A DNA stretch of 64,000 nt from Aliamphritea hakodatensis (GTDB lineage Bacteria; Pseudomonadota; Gammaproteobacteria; Pseudomonadales; Balneatricaceae), in assembly GCF_024347195.1 (NCBI RefSeq), contig NZ_AP025281.1, forward strand, positions 4,774,001-4,838,000, given 5' to 3'. A program made the translations under genes and the position numbers. Shown piece by piece: positions 1 to 10,164 of the stretch (position 1 is its first letter; each line of letters begins with the position of its first letter). Under the pieces are notes generated by a model. The model saw only the letters and a program-made list of their open reading frames with translations, searched no databases and was not told the origin of the DNA.

Positions 1-991
1 TCATGTCAGCCAGGGACTTCAGAGGACGCTTGTTAGAACCGGTAATCGCACGGCCGCGACGGCCGTTATCCAGCAGCGCATCTACGGATTCCTGCAACAT
101 ACGCTTTTCGTTACGTACGATGATATCCGGTGCACTCAGGTCCAGCAGACGCTTCAGACGATTGTTACGGTTGATAACACGACGGTACAGATCGTTCAGA
201 TCAGAGGTCGCGAAACGGCCACCATCCAGCGGTACCAGAGGACGCAGATCTGGCGGCAGAACCGGCAGAACGTTCAGGATCATCCACTCTGGCTTGTTAC
301 CAGACTGGTGGAAGCCTTCCAGCAACTTCAGTCGCTTGGACATCTTCTTGATTTTGGTTTCGGAGTTTGTCTGTGGCAGCTCTTCACGCAGGACTTCAAT
401 TTCTTCCTGCAGATCGATTGCCTTCAGCAGCTCCTGAACAGCTTCCGCACCCATGCGGGCATCGAAGTCATCACCGAATTCTTCCAGCGCTTCGAAATAC
501 TGTTCATCGTTCATCAGCTGACCACGTTCCAGAGTAGTCATACCCGGATCGATTACCACGAATGACTCGAAGTACAGAACACGTTCGATATCACGCAGGG
601 TCATATCCATCATCAGGCCGATACGGGACGGCAGTGATTTCAGGAACCAGATGTGTGCAACCGGAGAGGCCAGCTCAATGTGACCCATACGCTCACGGCG
701 TACTTTAGCCAGTGCAACTTCAACGCCACACTTCTCACAGATAACACCACGGTGCTTGAGACGCTTGTACTTACCGCACAAACATTCGTAATCCTTTACC
801 GGACCAAAGATCTTGGCACAGAACAGACCATCACGTTCTGGCTTGAAGGTACGGTAGTTAATGGTCTCTGGCTTTTTAACTTCGCCAAAAGACCAGGAAC
901 GAATCATCTCAGGGGAGGCCAGGCCGATACGGATCGAATCGAACTCTTCCTGTTGTCCCTGGGATTTAAGCAGATTTAATAAATCTTTCAT
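1..991 (-). CDS. rpoC: RNA polymerase beta' subunit (5' part, runs off the window)
   Basis: Largest catalytic subunit of RNA polymerase. Only the first 330 residues are present; the gene continues past base 1. The N terminus (MKDLLNLLKS) and the zinc-binding cysteines at residues 70, 72, 85 and 88 sit where they do in E. coli beta'. The clamp/lid region (NRNNRLKRLLDLSAPDIIVR) follows near residue 290. The ATG at 989-991 is preceded on the minus strand by GAGGAG about 10 bases away. It lies 68 bases after rpoB with no terminator between them, so the two are cotranscribed. The catalytic NADFDGD motif would lie outside the window. Confidence 0.97.
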   Translation of the reverse strand, partial: MKDLLNLLKSQGQQEEFDSIRIGLASPEMIRSWSFGEVKKPETINYRTFKPERDGLFCAKIFGPVKDYECLCGKYKRLKHRGVICEKCGVEVALAKVRRERMGHIELASPVAHIWFLKSLPSRIGLMMDMTLRDIERVLYFESFVVIDPGMTTLERGQLMNDEQYFEALEEFGDDFDARMGAEAVQELLKAIDLQEEIEVLREELPQTNSETKIKKMSKRLKLLEGFHQSGNKPEWMILNVLPVLPPDLRPLVPLDGGRFATSDLNDLYRRVINRNNRLKRLLDLSAPDIIVRNEKRMLQESVDALLDNGRRGRAITGSNKRPLKSLADM

Positions 992-1059
992 TTTCTTCGG
1001 CTCCTCGGGGGAGTATGCCGCCGAACGTATCTGTCGGCGGCAAACTATCCGTTAACGGC

Positions 1060-4000
1060 TTATTCGGCTTCCAGTTCGATGTCGATACCCAACGAACGGA
1101 TCTCTTTGACCAACACGTTGAAGGACTCAGGCATGCCTGGCTCCATACGGTGATCACCATCAACGATGTTTTTATACATCTTGGTACGGCCGTTTACGTC
1201 ATCGGACTTAACCGTCAACATTTCTTGTAGCGTATAAGCTGCACCGTACGCCTCCAGGGCCCACACTTCCATCTCACCGAAGCGCTGACCACCGAACTGC
1301 GCCTTACCACCCAGCGGCTGCTGAGTAACCAGGCTGTACGAACCGGTAGAACGGGCGTGCATCTTATCGTCAACCAGGTGGTTAAGTTTCAGCATGTACA
1401 TGTAACCCACGGTTACGTGACGGCTGAATTCATCACCGGTGCGACCGTCAAACAGTTTGAACTGTCCGGTGTCGCTCAGATCTGCCATACGCAGCAGTTC
1501 CTTGACTTCAACTTCCTTGGCACCGTCGAATACTGCTGTGGCCAGTGGTACACCGCCCTTCAGGTTCTTCGCCAGCTCCAGTACTTCGTCGTCGCTCAGG
1601 CTATCGATATCTTCGTGACGGCCAGACTTGAAGCCACCCAGTTCGCTGTTATACACGCGACCCAGGAATTCACGGATTTCTTTAACCTTTTCGATACGCT
1701 CGCGCTCAGCGTCCAGCATGGCATTGATCTTACGACCCAGCCCTTTGGCAGCCATACCCATGTGGGTTTCAAGTACCTGACCTACGTTCATACGGGACGG
1801 TACACCCAGCGGGTTCAGAACGATATCAACAGGCTCACCGTTCTCGTCGTAAGGCATATCTTCAACCGGCATAATTACCGAGATAACACCCTTGTTACCG
1901 TGACGACCCGCCATCTTGTCACCCGGCTGGATGCGACGCTTGGTTGCTACGTAAACTTTAACGATCTTCTGTACGCCCGGCGCCATATCGTCGCCAGTCT
2001 GCAGCTTGCTCTTCTTGTCTTCGAACTTGTTATCCAGTTCGACACGACGCTCTTCAAGCTGCTGCTGAGCCAGCTCAAGCTGTTCCTGCACTGTTTCATC
2101 AGCAACACGGATCTTGAACCATTCAGTTTTCTTCAGCTCATTCAGGAATGCAGCTGTAATTTCTTCGCCTTTCTTCAGGCCAGCACCGCCTTCAGCCTTC
2201 AGACCTGTCAGCGCACGCTCAAGACGTTCGAAGGTAGCCTGCTCAACAATGCGCAGTTCTTCGTTAAGGTCTTTACGGATGCGATCCAGCTCTGCAGTCT
2301 CGATAGACAGGGCACGCTCATCTTTCTGCACACCGTCACGGGTGAATACCTGTACGTCGATAACCTTACCAACAGTACCGGTCTTAACACGCAAAGACGT
2401 GTCTTTAACGTCAGATGCTTTCTCACCGAAGATTGCACGCAGCAGTTTTTCTTCCGGTGTCAGCTGAGTTTCACCTTTAGGTGTTACCTTACCGACCAGA
2501 ATATCACCCGGGCCTACTTCAGCACCGATATGAACGATACCCGCTTCATCCAGCTTCGCCAGCGCAGACTCACCTACGTTAGGAATATCGGAGGTAATTT
2601 CTTCAGCACCCAGCTTGGTGTCACGGGCCACACAGGTCAGTTCCTGAATGTGGATCGTCGTGAAACGGTCTTCCTGAACAACACGCTCAGAAATCAGGAT
2701 GGAATCCTCGAAGTTGTAACCGTTCCAGGGCATGAATGCGATACGCATGTTCTGACCCAGCGCCAGCTCACCCAGGTCAACGGACGGGCCGTCAGCCATG
2801 ATGTCACCGCGCTCAACAGTTTCGCCCTGGCGGACGATGGAACGCTGGTTAATACAGGTGTTCTGGTTAGAACGGGTGTATTTGGTCAGGTTGTAGATAT
2901 CCACACCTGCATCACCCGCTTCAGTCTCTGCATCATTTACACGTACAACAATACGTGCCGCATCAACTGATTCGATCACACCGCCACGCTGTGCGGTCAC
3001 ACATACACCGGAGTCACGGGCAACATAACGCTCCATGCCAGTACCAACCAGCGGCTTATCAGCACGCAGTGTCGGTACAGCCTGACGCTGCATGTTGGAA
3101 CCCATCAGTGCCCGGTTAGCATCATCGTGCTCCAGGAACGGAATCAGCGCAGCTGCAACGGATACTACCTGACGTGGAGATACGTCCATGTAGGTAACTT
3201 TTTCCGGTGCCATTACGGTGAATTCGTTCTGGTGACGTACTGCTACCAGCTCATCCGTCAGACGGTTGTTATCGTCCATACCGGCAGATGCCTGTGCGAT
3301 AACGTGACGGCCTTCTTCAATGGCAGACAGGTATTCAATTTCATCCGTTACCAGACCGTCCACAACCTTACGGTAAGGACTTTCAAGGAAACCGAAGTCG
3401 TTGGTACGCGCATAGGTAGACAACGAGTTGATCAGACCGATGTTCGGACCTTCAGGAGTCTCGATAGGACATACACGGCCGTAGTGAGTCGGGTGTACAT
3501 CTCGTACTTCAAAGCCGGCACGCTCACGGGTCAGACCACCAGGGCCTAATGCAGACACACGGCGTTTGTGCGTCACTTCTGACAGCGGATTGTTCTGGTC
3601 CATAAACTGAGACAGCTGGCTGGAACCAAAGAATTCCTTAACAGCAGCAGCAACCGGCTTGGCATTGATCAGATCCTGAGGCATCAGGTTATCAGATTCA
3701 GCCATGCTCAGACGTTCACGTACTGCACGCTCAACACGCACCAGACCTACACGGAACTGGTTCTCGGCCATTTCGCCCACAGAACGGATACGACGGTTAC
3801 CCAGGTGGTCGATATCATCCACCACACCTTTACCGTTACGGATGTCAATCAGCGTCTTCATTACATCCAGGATATCTTCTTTATCCAGAATGCCAGCGCC
3901 GGTTTCATCTTCACGGGCCAGACGGCGGTTGAACTTCATCCGGCCAACGGCAGACAGGTCGTAACGGTCGTCGCTGAAGAACAGGTTCTCAAACAGGCTT

Positions 4001-5160
4001 TCCGCAGACTCTTTGGTTGGCGGCTCACCAGGACGCATCATACGGTAGATTTCTACCAGTGCTTCCAGCTGGTTGCGGGTCGTATCAACACGCAGCGTAT
4101 CAGAGATGAAAGAACCACAGTCCAGCTCGTTGGTGTACAGGGTTTCAAACTCAGTGATACCTGCAGAACGCATCTGCTCCAGCAGATCTTCTGTGATTTC
4201 AGCGTTGCCTTCGCACAACAGTTCACCGGTAGAGGCATCAACGATATCGCGAGCCATAACCTTGCCGACCAGATATTCAGAAGGAACATCCAGCTGCGTC
4301 ATACCTTCTTTTTCAAGCTGACGGATGTGGCGAGGTGTAATACGGCGACCAGACTCAACAATGACATTGCCACTGGAATCTTTGATGTCGAATGTAGCGG
4401 TTTCACCACGCAGACGCGCAGGCACCAGGGTCATCAGGCAGTCTTCACCGCTCAGTGTCCAGCTGGTGTTGTCAAAGAAGGTTTCGAGGATCTCTTCAGC
4501 CGTATAACCCAGCGCGCGCAGCAGAATAGTTGCTGGCAGTTTACGACGACGGTCGATACGCACAAACAGGTTATCTTTAGGATCAAACTCGAAATCCAGC
4601 CATGAACCACGGTATGGAATTACACGTGCAGAATACAGCAGCTTACCGGAGGAGTGTGTCTTACCTTTATCGTGGTCGAAGAACACACCCGGTGAACGGT
4701 GCAGCTGAGATACAATTACACGTTCAGTACCGTTCACAACGAAGGTACCGTTATCTGTCATCAGGGGCATTTCGCCCATGTAGACTTCTTGTTCTTTAAT
4801 GTCTTTGATCGCTTTATTCGAAGACTCGCGATCATAAATCACCAAACGTACTTTTACGCGCAGCGGTGCCGCATAGGTGATACCACGCATCTGACATTCT
4901 TTAACGTCAAACACTGGCTCGCCTAGACGATAACCTACATATTCCAGCGCGGCGTTTCCTGAGTAGGAAACAATTGGGAATACGGAACTGAAAGCCGCAT
5001 GTAACCCGGCATCTTTTCGCTCTGCGGGATTAGCATCCAGTTGGAGGAATTTCAAATATGAATCCAACTGAATCGCCAGCAGATAAGGCACATCCATCGC
5101 TTCGGGTAATTTACCGAAGTCCTTACGGATGCGTTTCTTTTCAGTATATGAGTAAGCCAT
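1060..5160 (-). CDS. rpoB: RNA polymerase beta subunit
   Basis: Beta subunit of RNA polymerase, 1366 residues (E. coli 1342). The rifampicin-pocket segment is visible near residue 510-575 (SQLSQFMDQNNPLSE, then HKRRVSALGPGG, then GRVCPIETPEGPNIGL). The residues equivalent to E. coli D516, H526 and S531 are the wild-type ones, so no classical rifampicin-resistance change is seen. The C-terminal basic motif GDKMAGRHGNKGVIS is intact. It is in the conserved order rplL-rpoB-rpoC; a 171-base gap with a hairpin separates it from rplL. Confidence 0.98.
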   Translation of the reverse strand: MAYSYTEKKRIRKDFGKLPEAMDVPYLLAIQLDSYLKFLQLDANPAERKDAGLHAAFSSVFPIVSYSGNAALEYVGYRLGEPVFDVKECQMRGITYAAPLRVKVRLVIYDRESSNKAIKDIKEQEVYMGEMPLMTDNGTFVVNGTERVIVSQLHRSPGVFFDHDKGKTHSSGKLLYSARVIPYRGSWLDFEFDPKDNLFVRIDRRRKLPATILLRALGYTAEEILETFFDNTSWTLSGEDCLMTLVPARLRGETATFDIKDSSGNVIVESGRRITPRHIRQLEKEGMTQLDVPSEYLVGKVMARDIVDASTGELLCEGNAEITEDLLEQMRSAGITEFETLYTNELDCGSFISDTLRVDTTRNQLEALVEIYRMMRPGEPPTKESAESLFENLFFSDDRYDLSAVGRMKFNRRLAREDETGAGILDKEDILDVMKTLIDIRNGKGVVDDIDHLGNRRIRSVGEMAENQFRVGLVRVERAVRERLSMAESDNLMPQDLINAKPVAAAVKEFFGSSQLSQFMDQNNPLSEVTHKRRVSALGPGGLTRERAGFEVRDVHPTHYGRVCPIETPEGPNIGLINSLSTYARTNDFGFLESPYRKVVDGLVTDEIEYLSAIEEGRHVIAQASAGMDDNNRLTDELVAVRHQNEFTVMAPEKVTYMDVSPRQVVSVAAALIPFLEHDDANRALMGSNMQRQAVPTLRADKPLVGTGMERYVARDSGVCVTAQRGGVIESVDAARIVVRVNDAETEAGDAGVDIYNLTKYTRSNQNTCINQRSIVRQGETVERGDIMADGPSVDLGELALGQNMRIAFMPWNGYNFEDSILISERVVQEDRFTTIHIQELTCVARDTKLGAEEITSDIPNVGESALAKLDEAGIVHIGAEVGPGDILVGKVTPKGETQLTPEEKLLRAIFGEKASDVKDTSLRVKTGTVGKVIDVQVFTRDGVQKDERALSIETAELDRIRKDLNEELRIVEQATFERLERALTGLKAEGGAGLKKGEEITAAFLNELKKTEWFKIRVADETVQEQLELAQQQLEERRVELDNKFEDKKSKLQTGDDMAPGVQKIVKVYVATKRRIQPGDKMAGRHGNKGVISVIMPVEDMPYDENGEPVDIVLNPLGVPSRMNVGQVLETHMGMAAKGLGRKINAMLDAERERIEKVKEIREFLGRVYNSELGGFKSGRHEDIDSLSDDEVLELAKNLKGGVPLATAVFDGAKEVEVKELLRMADLSDTGQFKLFDGRTGDEFSRHVTVGYMYMLKLNHLVDDKMHARSTGSYSLVTQQPLGGKAQFGGQRFGEMEVWALEAYGAAYTLQEMLTVKSDDVNGRTKMYKNIVDGDHRMEPGMPESFNVLVKEIRSLGIDIELEAE

Positions 5161-5256
5161 CTAAGTTCCCCAGCATCTGCACCTGAAAGATTCGTCCAGA
5201 CCGAAGGTTAATTCTCGATCTGTGAACCGCTATTATTATTCTGACTAATAACGGAA

Positions 5257-5280
5257 AAAGGCCGGTGACATTTTGTCACC
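5257..5280 (-). terminator. Hairpin with T-run between rplL and rpoB (partial attenuator)
   Basis: On the minus strand a perfect 7-bp stem (GGTGACA / TGTCACC, loop of 3) is followed after GGCC by five Ts. It lies in the rplL-rpoB gap. In E. coli this gap holds an attenuator that lowers rpoBC expression relative to the ribosomal protein genes. The same role here is inferred from position and shape. Confidence 0.55.
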
Positions 5281-5331
5281 AGCCGTATACGTATCAGCTA
5301 TTAACTAGCGTGACACAAGGCATAAAAGCCC

Positions 5332-5703
5332 TTACTTAACTTCAACAGATGCGCCAGCTTCTTCCAGAGCAGCTTTCAGCTCTTCAGCTTCATCTTTGCT
5401 AACGCCTTCTTTAACTGCTGCTGGAGCACCGTCTACCATGCCTTTAGCTTCTTTCAAGCCCAGGCCAGTAGCTGCACGAACAGCCTTGATTACGTTAACT
5501 TTCTTGTCGCCAGCGCCAGTCAGAATTACGTCGAATTCAGTCTGTTCTTCAGCAGCACCGCCAGCGTCGCCGCCAGCAGCAACAGCTACAGCAGCAGCTG
5601 CAGATACGCCGAATTTTTCTTCCATTGCTTCAACCAGCTCAACAACGTCCATTACAGACATTTCAGCGATTGCATTCAAGATATCATCTTTAGACAAAGA
5701 CAT
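5332..5703 (-). CDS. rplL: 50S ribosomal protein L7/L12
   Basis: Stalk protein of the large ribosomal subunit, 123 residues, which recruits translational GTPases. An N-terminal dimerisation segment (MSLSKDDILNAIAEMSV) is followed by an Ala/Gly-rich hinge around residues 36-52 and the conserved C-terminal domain (VNVIKAVRAATGLGLKEAK). It lies 63 bases downstream of rplJ and belongs to the L10-L12 unit. Length and sequence are typical. Confidence 0.98.
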   Translation of the reverse strand: MSLSKDDILNAIAEMSVMDVVELVEAMEEKFGVSAAAAVAVAAGGDAGGAAEEQTEFDVILTGAGDKKVNVIKAVRAATGLGLKEAKGMVDGAPAAVKEGVSKDEAEELKAALEEAGASVEVK

Positions 5704-5766
5704 GGTTCAATTCCTAAAATAGGGAGCTCAGTAAGCTCGTATAATCTTTTTAAAAAGCGCTTAAAA

Positions 5767-6261
5767 TTAAGCTGCTTCTTGTTCTTTCTGTTCGCGAAGG
5801 GCCGCCAGAGTGCGGACCAGCTTGCCTGCTGCTGCTTCTTTCATAGTGCGCATCAGCATTGCAATACCTTCGTCGTAAGTTGGCAGAGAAGCCAACATGT
5901 CTACAGCAACTACCTGGCCTTCAAACACAGCGGTTTTCAGCTCAAACTTGTCATTCTTTTTAGCGAAATCCTTCAGGATCCGCGCACCGGCACCTGGGTG
6001 CTCAGTAGAGAATGCAATTAGAGTAGGGCCTACGAATGAATCATTCAGACATTCGTAATCAGTACCTTCTACTGCACGGCGAGCCAGGGTGTTACGTACG
6101 ACTTTCAGCCATACACCCGCTTCACGTGCCTGCTTACGCAGTTCAGTCATTGTCTCAACGGAAACACCGCGTGAGTCAGCAACAACAGCAGAAAGAGCAC
6201 CTTTAGCAGCTTCCTGGACTTCAGCGACGATCGCTTTTTTGTCTTCGAGTCCTAATGCCAC
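5767..6261 (-). CDS. rplJ: 50S ribosomal protein L10
   Basis: Base of the ribosomal stalk, anchoring L7/L12 dimers. 164 residues, starting MALGLEDKKAIVAEV, with the conserved YxxLNDSFVGPTLIAFS-like core (DSFVGPTLIAFS near residue 75). ATG at 6259-6261 with AGGAG shortly upstream. In E. coli, L10 bound to L12 represses its own operon through the mRNA leader; a matching leader lies directly upstream here. Confidence 0.98.
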   Translation of the reverse strand: MALGLEDKKAIVAEVQEAAKGALSAVVADSRGVSVETMTELRKQAREAGVWLKVVRNTLARRAVEGTDYECLNDSFVGPTLIAFSTEHPGAGARILKDFAKKNDKFELKTAVFEGQVVAVDMLASLPTYDEGIAMLMRTMKEAAAGKLVRTLAALREQKEQEAA

Positions 6262-6474
6262 GATTTACTCCTGGGTTAGTCTTAATCGACTGTTTACCAA
6301 TCGTTTTATCCACACGTGGATAAAACGCCGAGTACGGTGGTTGAATTGATCCTGTTAAGGGGATCACACCGTCTGCGCAGGCCGGAAACCATTAAGACCA
6401 GCAACTAAGCTGATCACCTGCGGTCTTTGACGGCCCCTGCAACAGATTGCAGAGACCCTCAATTTTTTACTGGC
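6262..6474 (-). ncRNA. L10 leader (autoregulatory mRNA leader of rplJL)
   Basis: The 213-base untranslated stretch between rplA and rplJ holds the conserved elements of the L10 leader. On the minus strand these include TTAATGGTTTCCGGCC, then CTGCGCAGACGGTGTGATCC, and several paired segments such as the TTTTATCCAC/GTGGATAAAA hairpin. In known systems the L10-L12 complex binds this RNA and represses translation of rplJ. The assignment is from recognised leader motifs and position; no covariance search was made. Confidence 0.75.
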
Positions 6475-7170
6475 TTAGAATGACAGTGAAGACTGATCAA
6501 TCGCCAGACCCGGTCCCATAGTAGTGGACAGGGTTACTTTCTTAACGTATACGCCTTTCGCAGAAGACGGCTTCAGCTTTTTCAGCTCAGCCATCAGTGC
6601 TTCCAGGTTGCCCTGAATCGCCGCAGCGTCAAAGTCTACCTTACCAACACCTGCGTGGATGATACCGTTCTTGTCAGTACGGAAACGTACCTGACCAGAT
6701 TTAGCATTGTTAACAGCCGTTACAACGTCTGGCGTTACAGTACCAACCTTAGGGTTAGGCATCAGACCACGTGGACCCAGAACCTGACCCAGCTGGCCAA
6801 CAACGCGCATTGCATCCGGAGTTGCAATAACAACGTCAAAGTTCAGGTCACCGCCTTTGATCTGCTCTGCCAGGTCTTCGAAACCAACAACATCAGCACC
6901 GGCTTCTTTTGCTTTTTCAGCATTTTCGCCCTGAGCAAAAACAGCAACACGTACTTCTTTACCAGTACCGTTAGGCAGTACACTTGAACCACGAACGTTC
7001 TGATCAGATTTACGCGGATCAACGCCCAGGTTAACTGCAACGTCTACAGACTCTTTGAACTTAACAGCAGATACTTCAGACAGTACCGCTACAGCTTCTT
7101 CAACTGTGTATTGCTTACCAGGTTGTACCTTCTCAGCAATCGCCTTCTGGCGCTTAGTCAGCTTAGCCAT
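6475..7170 (-). CDS. rplA: 50S ribosomal protein L1
   Basis: Ribosomal L1-stalk protein, 231 residues, and in E. coli the translational repressor of the rplKA unit. Typical N terminus (MAKLTKRQKAIAEKV) and the conserved core LGPRGLMPNPKVGTVT near residue 130. Its ATG overlaps the rplK stop by one base (TAATG), which indicates translational coupling. Length matches the family. Confidence 0.98.
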   Translation of the reverse strand: MAKLTKRQKAIAEKVQPGKQYTVEEAVAVLSEVSAVKFKESVDVAVNLGVDPRKSDQNVRGSSVLPNGTGKEVRVAVFAQGENAEKAKEAGADVVGFEDLAEQIKGGDLNFDVVIATPDAMRVVGQLGQVLGPRGLMPNPKVGTVTPDVVTAVNNAKSGQVRFRTDKNGIIHAGVGKVDFDAAAIQGNLEALMAELKKLKPSSAKGVYVKKVTLSTTMGPGLAIDQSSLSF

Positions 7171-7604
7171 TATTCAACACCTTCTACGTTCAGACCCATG
7201 CTACGTGCACTACCGGCGATAGTACGGACAGCTGCATCCATATCAGCAGCAGTCAGATCAGCCATCTTAGTCGTTGCAATCTCTTCCAGCTGATCACGGC
7301 TAACCGTACCAACCTTCTCAGTGTTCGGACGACCAGAACCGCTCTTCAGGCCAGCAGCCTTCTTCAGCAGCACAGATGCTGGCGGAGTCTTAGTGATAAA
7401 AGTAAAGCTACGGTCTGCATAAACAGTAATTACAACCGGAATCGGCATGCCGTTTTCCATGCTCTGAGTCTGAGCATTGAACGCCTTACAGAATTCCATG
7501 ATGTTTACACCGTGCTGACCCAGTGCAGGACCAACTGGTGGACTTGGGTTTGCAGCACCGGCAGCAACCTGTAGCTTAATGTAAGCTTCGATTTTCTTAG
7601 CCAT
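7170..7604 (-). CDS. rplK: 50S ribosomal protein L11
   Basis: Ribosomal protein of the GTPase-associated centre, 144 residues, needed for stringent-response activation of RelA. It begins MAKKIEAYIKLQV and carries the conserved PSPPVGPALGQHGVNIMEFC segment at about residues 21-40. An AGGAG ribosome-binding site precedes the ATG. First gene of the L11-L1 pair, 106 bases after nusG. Confidence 0.98.
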   Translation of the reverse strand: MAKKIEAYIKLQVAAGAANPSPPVGPALGQHGVNIMEFCKAFNAQTQSMENGMPIPVVITVYADRSFTFITKTPPASVLLKKAAGLKSGSGRPNTEKVGTVSRDQLEEIATTKMADLTAADMDAAVRTIAGSARSMGLNVEGVE

Positions 7605-7710
7605 GTTTAACTCCTAATGGGTACAAGCGCCTTTCGGCTCCCCGCTTTCAAATACGGAAAAACCCCAGCGCCCATAAAGGACCGCCGAGGTTATAACCAC
7701 ACATTTTTTA

Positions 7711-8244
7711 TCAGGCTTTTTCGACCTGACCAAATTCCAGCTCAACCGGAGTCGAGCGACCGAAGATCAGCACTGCAACCTGCAGACGGTTCTTCTCATA
7801 ATTCACTTCTTCAACAACACCGTTAAAGTCAGCAAACGGACCATCAGTAACACGAACCATCTCACCCGGTTCAAAGACAGTCTTAGGACGCGGCTTATCA
7901 GCACCACTCTCAACACGCTGCAAAATAGCATCCGCTTCACGCTCAGTGATCGGCGCCGGCTTATCAGCAGTACCGCCAATAAAGCCCATTACGCGTGGAG
8001 TATCTTTAACCAGGTGCCAGGTCTCATCATCCATATCCATCTGGACCAACACATAGCCCGGATAGAACTTACGCTCTGACTTACGCTTCTTACCTTCTTT
8101 GATTTCGACAACTTCTTCAGTCGGAACCAAAATATCGCCGAAACGATCTTCCATACCGGCCAGTTCAACGCGCTCCTTCAGGGAGTTCATTACGCGCTTT
8201 TCGTAACCGGAATACGCATGTACAACGTACCATCGCATAGCCAT
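7711..8244 (-). CDS. nusG: Transcription termination/antitermination factor NusG
   Basis: Elongation factor that binds RNA polymerase and links it to Rho or to the ribosome (via NusE). 177 residues. The NGN domain starts MRWYVVHAYSGYEKRV and contains the KFYPGYVLV motif. The C-terminal KOW domain (GEMVRVTDGPFADFNGVVEE) starts near residue 125. It follows secE by 13 bases in the usual secE-nusG pair. Translation might begin at the second Met (MRWYV) rather than MAMRWYV. Confidence 0.97.
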   Translation of the reverse strand: MAMRWYVVHAYSGYEKRVMNSLKERVELAGMEDRFGDILVPTEEVVEIKEGKKRKSERKFYPGYVLVQMDMDDETWHLVKDTPRVMGFIGGTADKPAPITEREADAILQRVESGADKPRPKTVFEPGEMVRVTDGPFADFNGVVEEVNYEKNRLQVAVLIFGRSTPVELEFGQVEKA

Positions 8245-8257
8245 GCTTCTTTCCTCT

Positions 8258-8626
8258 TTAACCGATTACGCCGGATACAAGCCAGCTCAGCGAAGAATCA
8301 AGACCCCACAACAGCAAACCCACGATCAGAACAGCAACTGTTACGATCATTGTTGTTTGCGCAGTTTCCTGACGGCTTGGCCAAACTACTTTTCGAATTT
8401 CTGCTTTAGCTTCTTTAAACAACGTAAAGAAAGCCGCACCCTTCTCTGTTTGCAACGCAACAAAACCAGCTGCCAGAGCCAATACAATAAGCGCCAGCAC
8501 ACGGTACAGAAGAGACTCTTCAGAATAAACCGAATTACCAACCACACCTGCAACAACAAGCACAGCTACTACAAGCCATTTTAGCCCGTCTAATTTTGAA
8601 CCTTCGGAAGTCGCTTTAGAATTCAC
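8258..8626 (-). CDS. secE: Preprotein translocase subunit SecE
   Basis: Small membrane subunit of the SecYEG channel, 122 residues. Three hydrophobic segments are visible (about 15-33, 38-56 and 92-115), as in the E. coli three-helix form. The conserved amphipathic stretch (FFTLFKEAKAEIRKVVWPSRQE) precedes the last helix. It lies immediately upstream of nusG and downstream of tRNA-Trp. Confidence 0.96.
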   Translation of the reverse strand: MNSKATSEGSKLDGLKWLVVAVLVVAGVVGNSVYSEESLLYRVLALIVLALAAGFVALQTEKGAAFFTLFKEAKAEIRKVVWPSRQETAQTTMIVTVAVLIVGLLLWGLDSSLSWLVSGVIG

Positions 8627-8687
8627 GTTCAGCCTCGGTATCTGAAGAATTGCTTGATTTCATTGTGATGCCAACCCTGAAAAGGAT

Positions 8688-8763
<76 letters not shown>

Positions 8764-8835
8764 ACTGCAATAGGGAGGCAAATAATACACGCCTCCCCGA
8801 GTAGTAGCAAGCTTAACTTGCTAAAAATTCAAAGA

Positions 8836-10059
8836 TTATTCAATAATCTTTGCAACAACGCCCGCACCTACTGTACGACCGCCTTCACGGATCGCAAAGC
8901 GCAGACCTTCTTCCATCGCGATTGGGTTAATCAGGGTAACATCCATCTTGATGTTATCGCCTGGCATTACCATTTCAACGCCTTCTGGAAGCTCACAAGC
9001 ACCGGTGATGTCAGTTGTACGGAAGTAGAACTGTGGACGGTAACCTTTAAAGAATGGCGTGTGACGGCCACCTTCGTCTTTGCTCAGTACGTATACTTCG
9101 CCTTCAAAACGCGTGTGAGGCGTAATAGAACCTGGCTTAGACAGTACCTGACCACGCTCAACGTCGTCACGCTTAGTACCACGCAGCAGTGCACCAATGT
9201 TCTCACCTGCACGACCTTCGTCCAGCAGCTTACGGAACATTTCAACACCCGTACAGGTAGTTGTCTGAGTTTCACGGATACCTACGATCTCAACTTCAGA
9301 ACCTGTGTTCACGATACCACGCTCAACACGGCCTGTTACTACAGTACCACGACCGGAGATTGAGAATACGTCCTCGATTGGCATCAGGAACGGCATGTCG
9401 ATTGCACGCTCTGGCTGAGGAATGTATGAATCCAGTGCTTCAACCAGGTTTTTAACTGCAGTTGTACCCAACTCGTTATCATCCTGACCGTTCAGAGCCA
9501 TCAGTGCAGAACCTGCAATGATTGGCGTGTCATCACCTGGGAATTCATACTGGTCAAGCAGCTCACGCAGCTCCATTTCAACCAGTTCCAGCATCTCAGC
9601 GTATTCTTCAGAGTCAACACCGCCGCAATCTTCAGCCAGCAGGTCAGCTTTGTTCAGGAATACTACGATGTAAGGTACACCTACCTGACGAGACAGCAGG
9701 ATGTGCTCACGCGTCTGTGGCATTGGACCATCAGTCGCGCCACATACCAGAATCGCACCGTCCATCTGAGCAGCACCAGTGATCATGTTTTTAACATAAT
9801 CGGCGTGGCCCGGGCAGTCTACGTGCGCGTAGTGACGTTCGTTAGAATCGTATTCAACGTGAGAAGTCGCGATAGTAATACCACGCTCACGCTCTTCCGG
9901 TGCATTGTCGATACCGTCAAATGCTACCGCTTCACCACCAAATACTTCTGCACATACGCGAGTCAGCGCTGCTGTCAGAGTTGTTTTACCGTGGTCAACG
10001 TGGCCAATTGTACCAACGTTAACGTGCGGCTTATTACGTTCAAATGTTTGCTTAGCCAT
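8836..10059 (-). CDS. tuf: Elongation factor Tu
   Basis: GTPase that delivers aminoacyl-tRNA to the ribosome. 407 residues, longer than E. coli EF-Tu (about 394) because of insertions in domain 1, a length familiar from Oceanospirillales. G1 GHVDHGKT is at residues 19-26, followed by DCPGH (G3) and NKADL (G4). Domains 2 and 3 end in GRTVGAGVVAKIIE. Placed directly after four tRNA genes as in the E. coli tufB operon, so it is probably transcribed from the promoter ahead of tRNA-Thr. Only one tuf copy is inside the window; a tufA near the str operon would lie elsewhere. Confidence 0.98.
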   Translation of the reverse strand: MAKQTFERNKPHVNVGTIGHVDHGKTTLTAALTRVCAEVFGGEAVAFDGIDNAPEERERGITIATSHVEYDSNERHYAHVDCPGHADYVKNMITGAAQMDGAILVCGATDGPMPQTREHILLSRQVGVPYIVVFLNKADLLAEDCGGVDSEEYAEMLELVEMELRELLDQYEFPGDDTPIIAGSALMALNGQDDNELGTTAVKNLVEALDSYIPQPERAIDMPFLMPIEDVFSISGRGTVVTGRVERGIVNTGSEVEIVGIRETQTTTCTGVEMFRKLLDEGRAGENIGALLRGTKRDDVERGQVLSKPGSITPHTRFEGEVYVLSKDEGGRHTPFFKGYRPQFYFRTTDITGACELPEGVEMVMPGDNIKMDVTLINPIAMEEGLRFAIREGGRTVGAGVVAKIIE

Positions 10060-10164
10060 GTCTGTTTATTCCCAGTAAAAGGTCATAATGCTGTGTGTAT
10101 AACTACCACGTCGCCACATACAACAAAGGGTAGATATATTGCTATATCTACCCTCTGTAAATTC

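Noticed and set aside
1357..2970. 537-codon open frame opposite rpoB
   Set aside because: Antisense shadow of the highly biased rpoB gene; protein is not recognisable and rpoB is certain.
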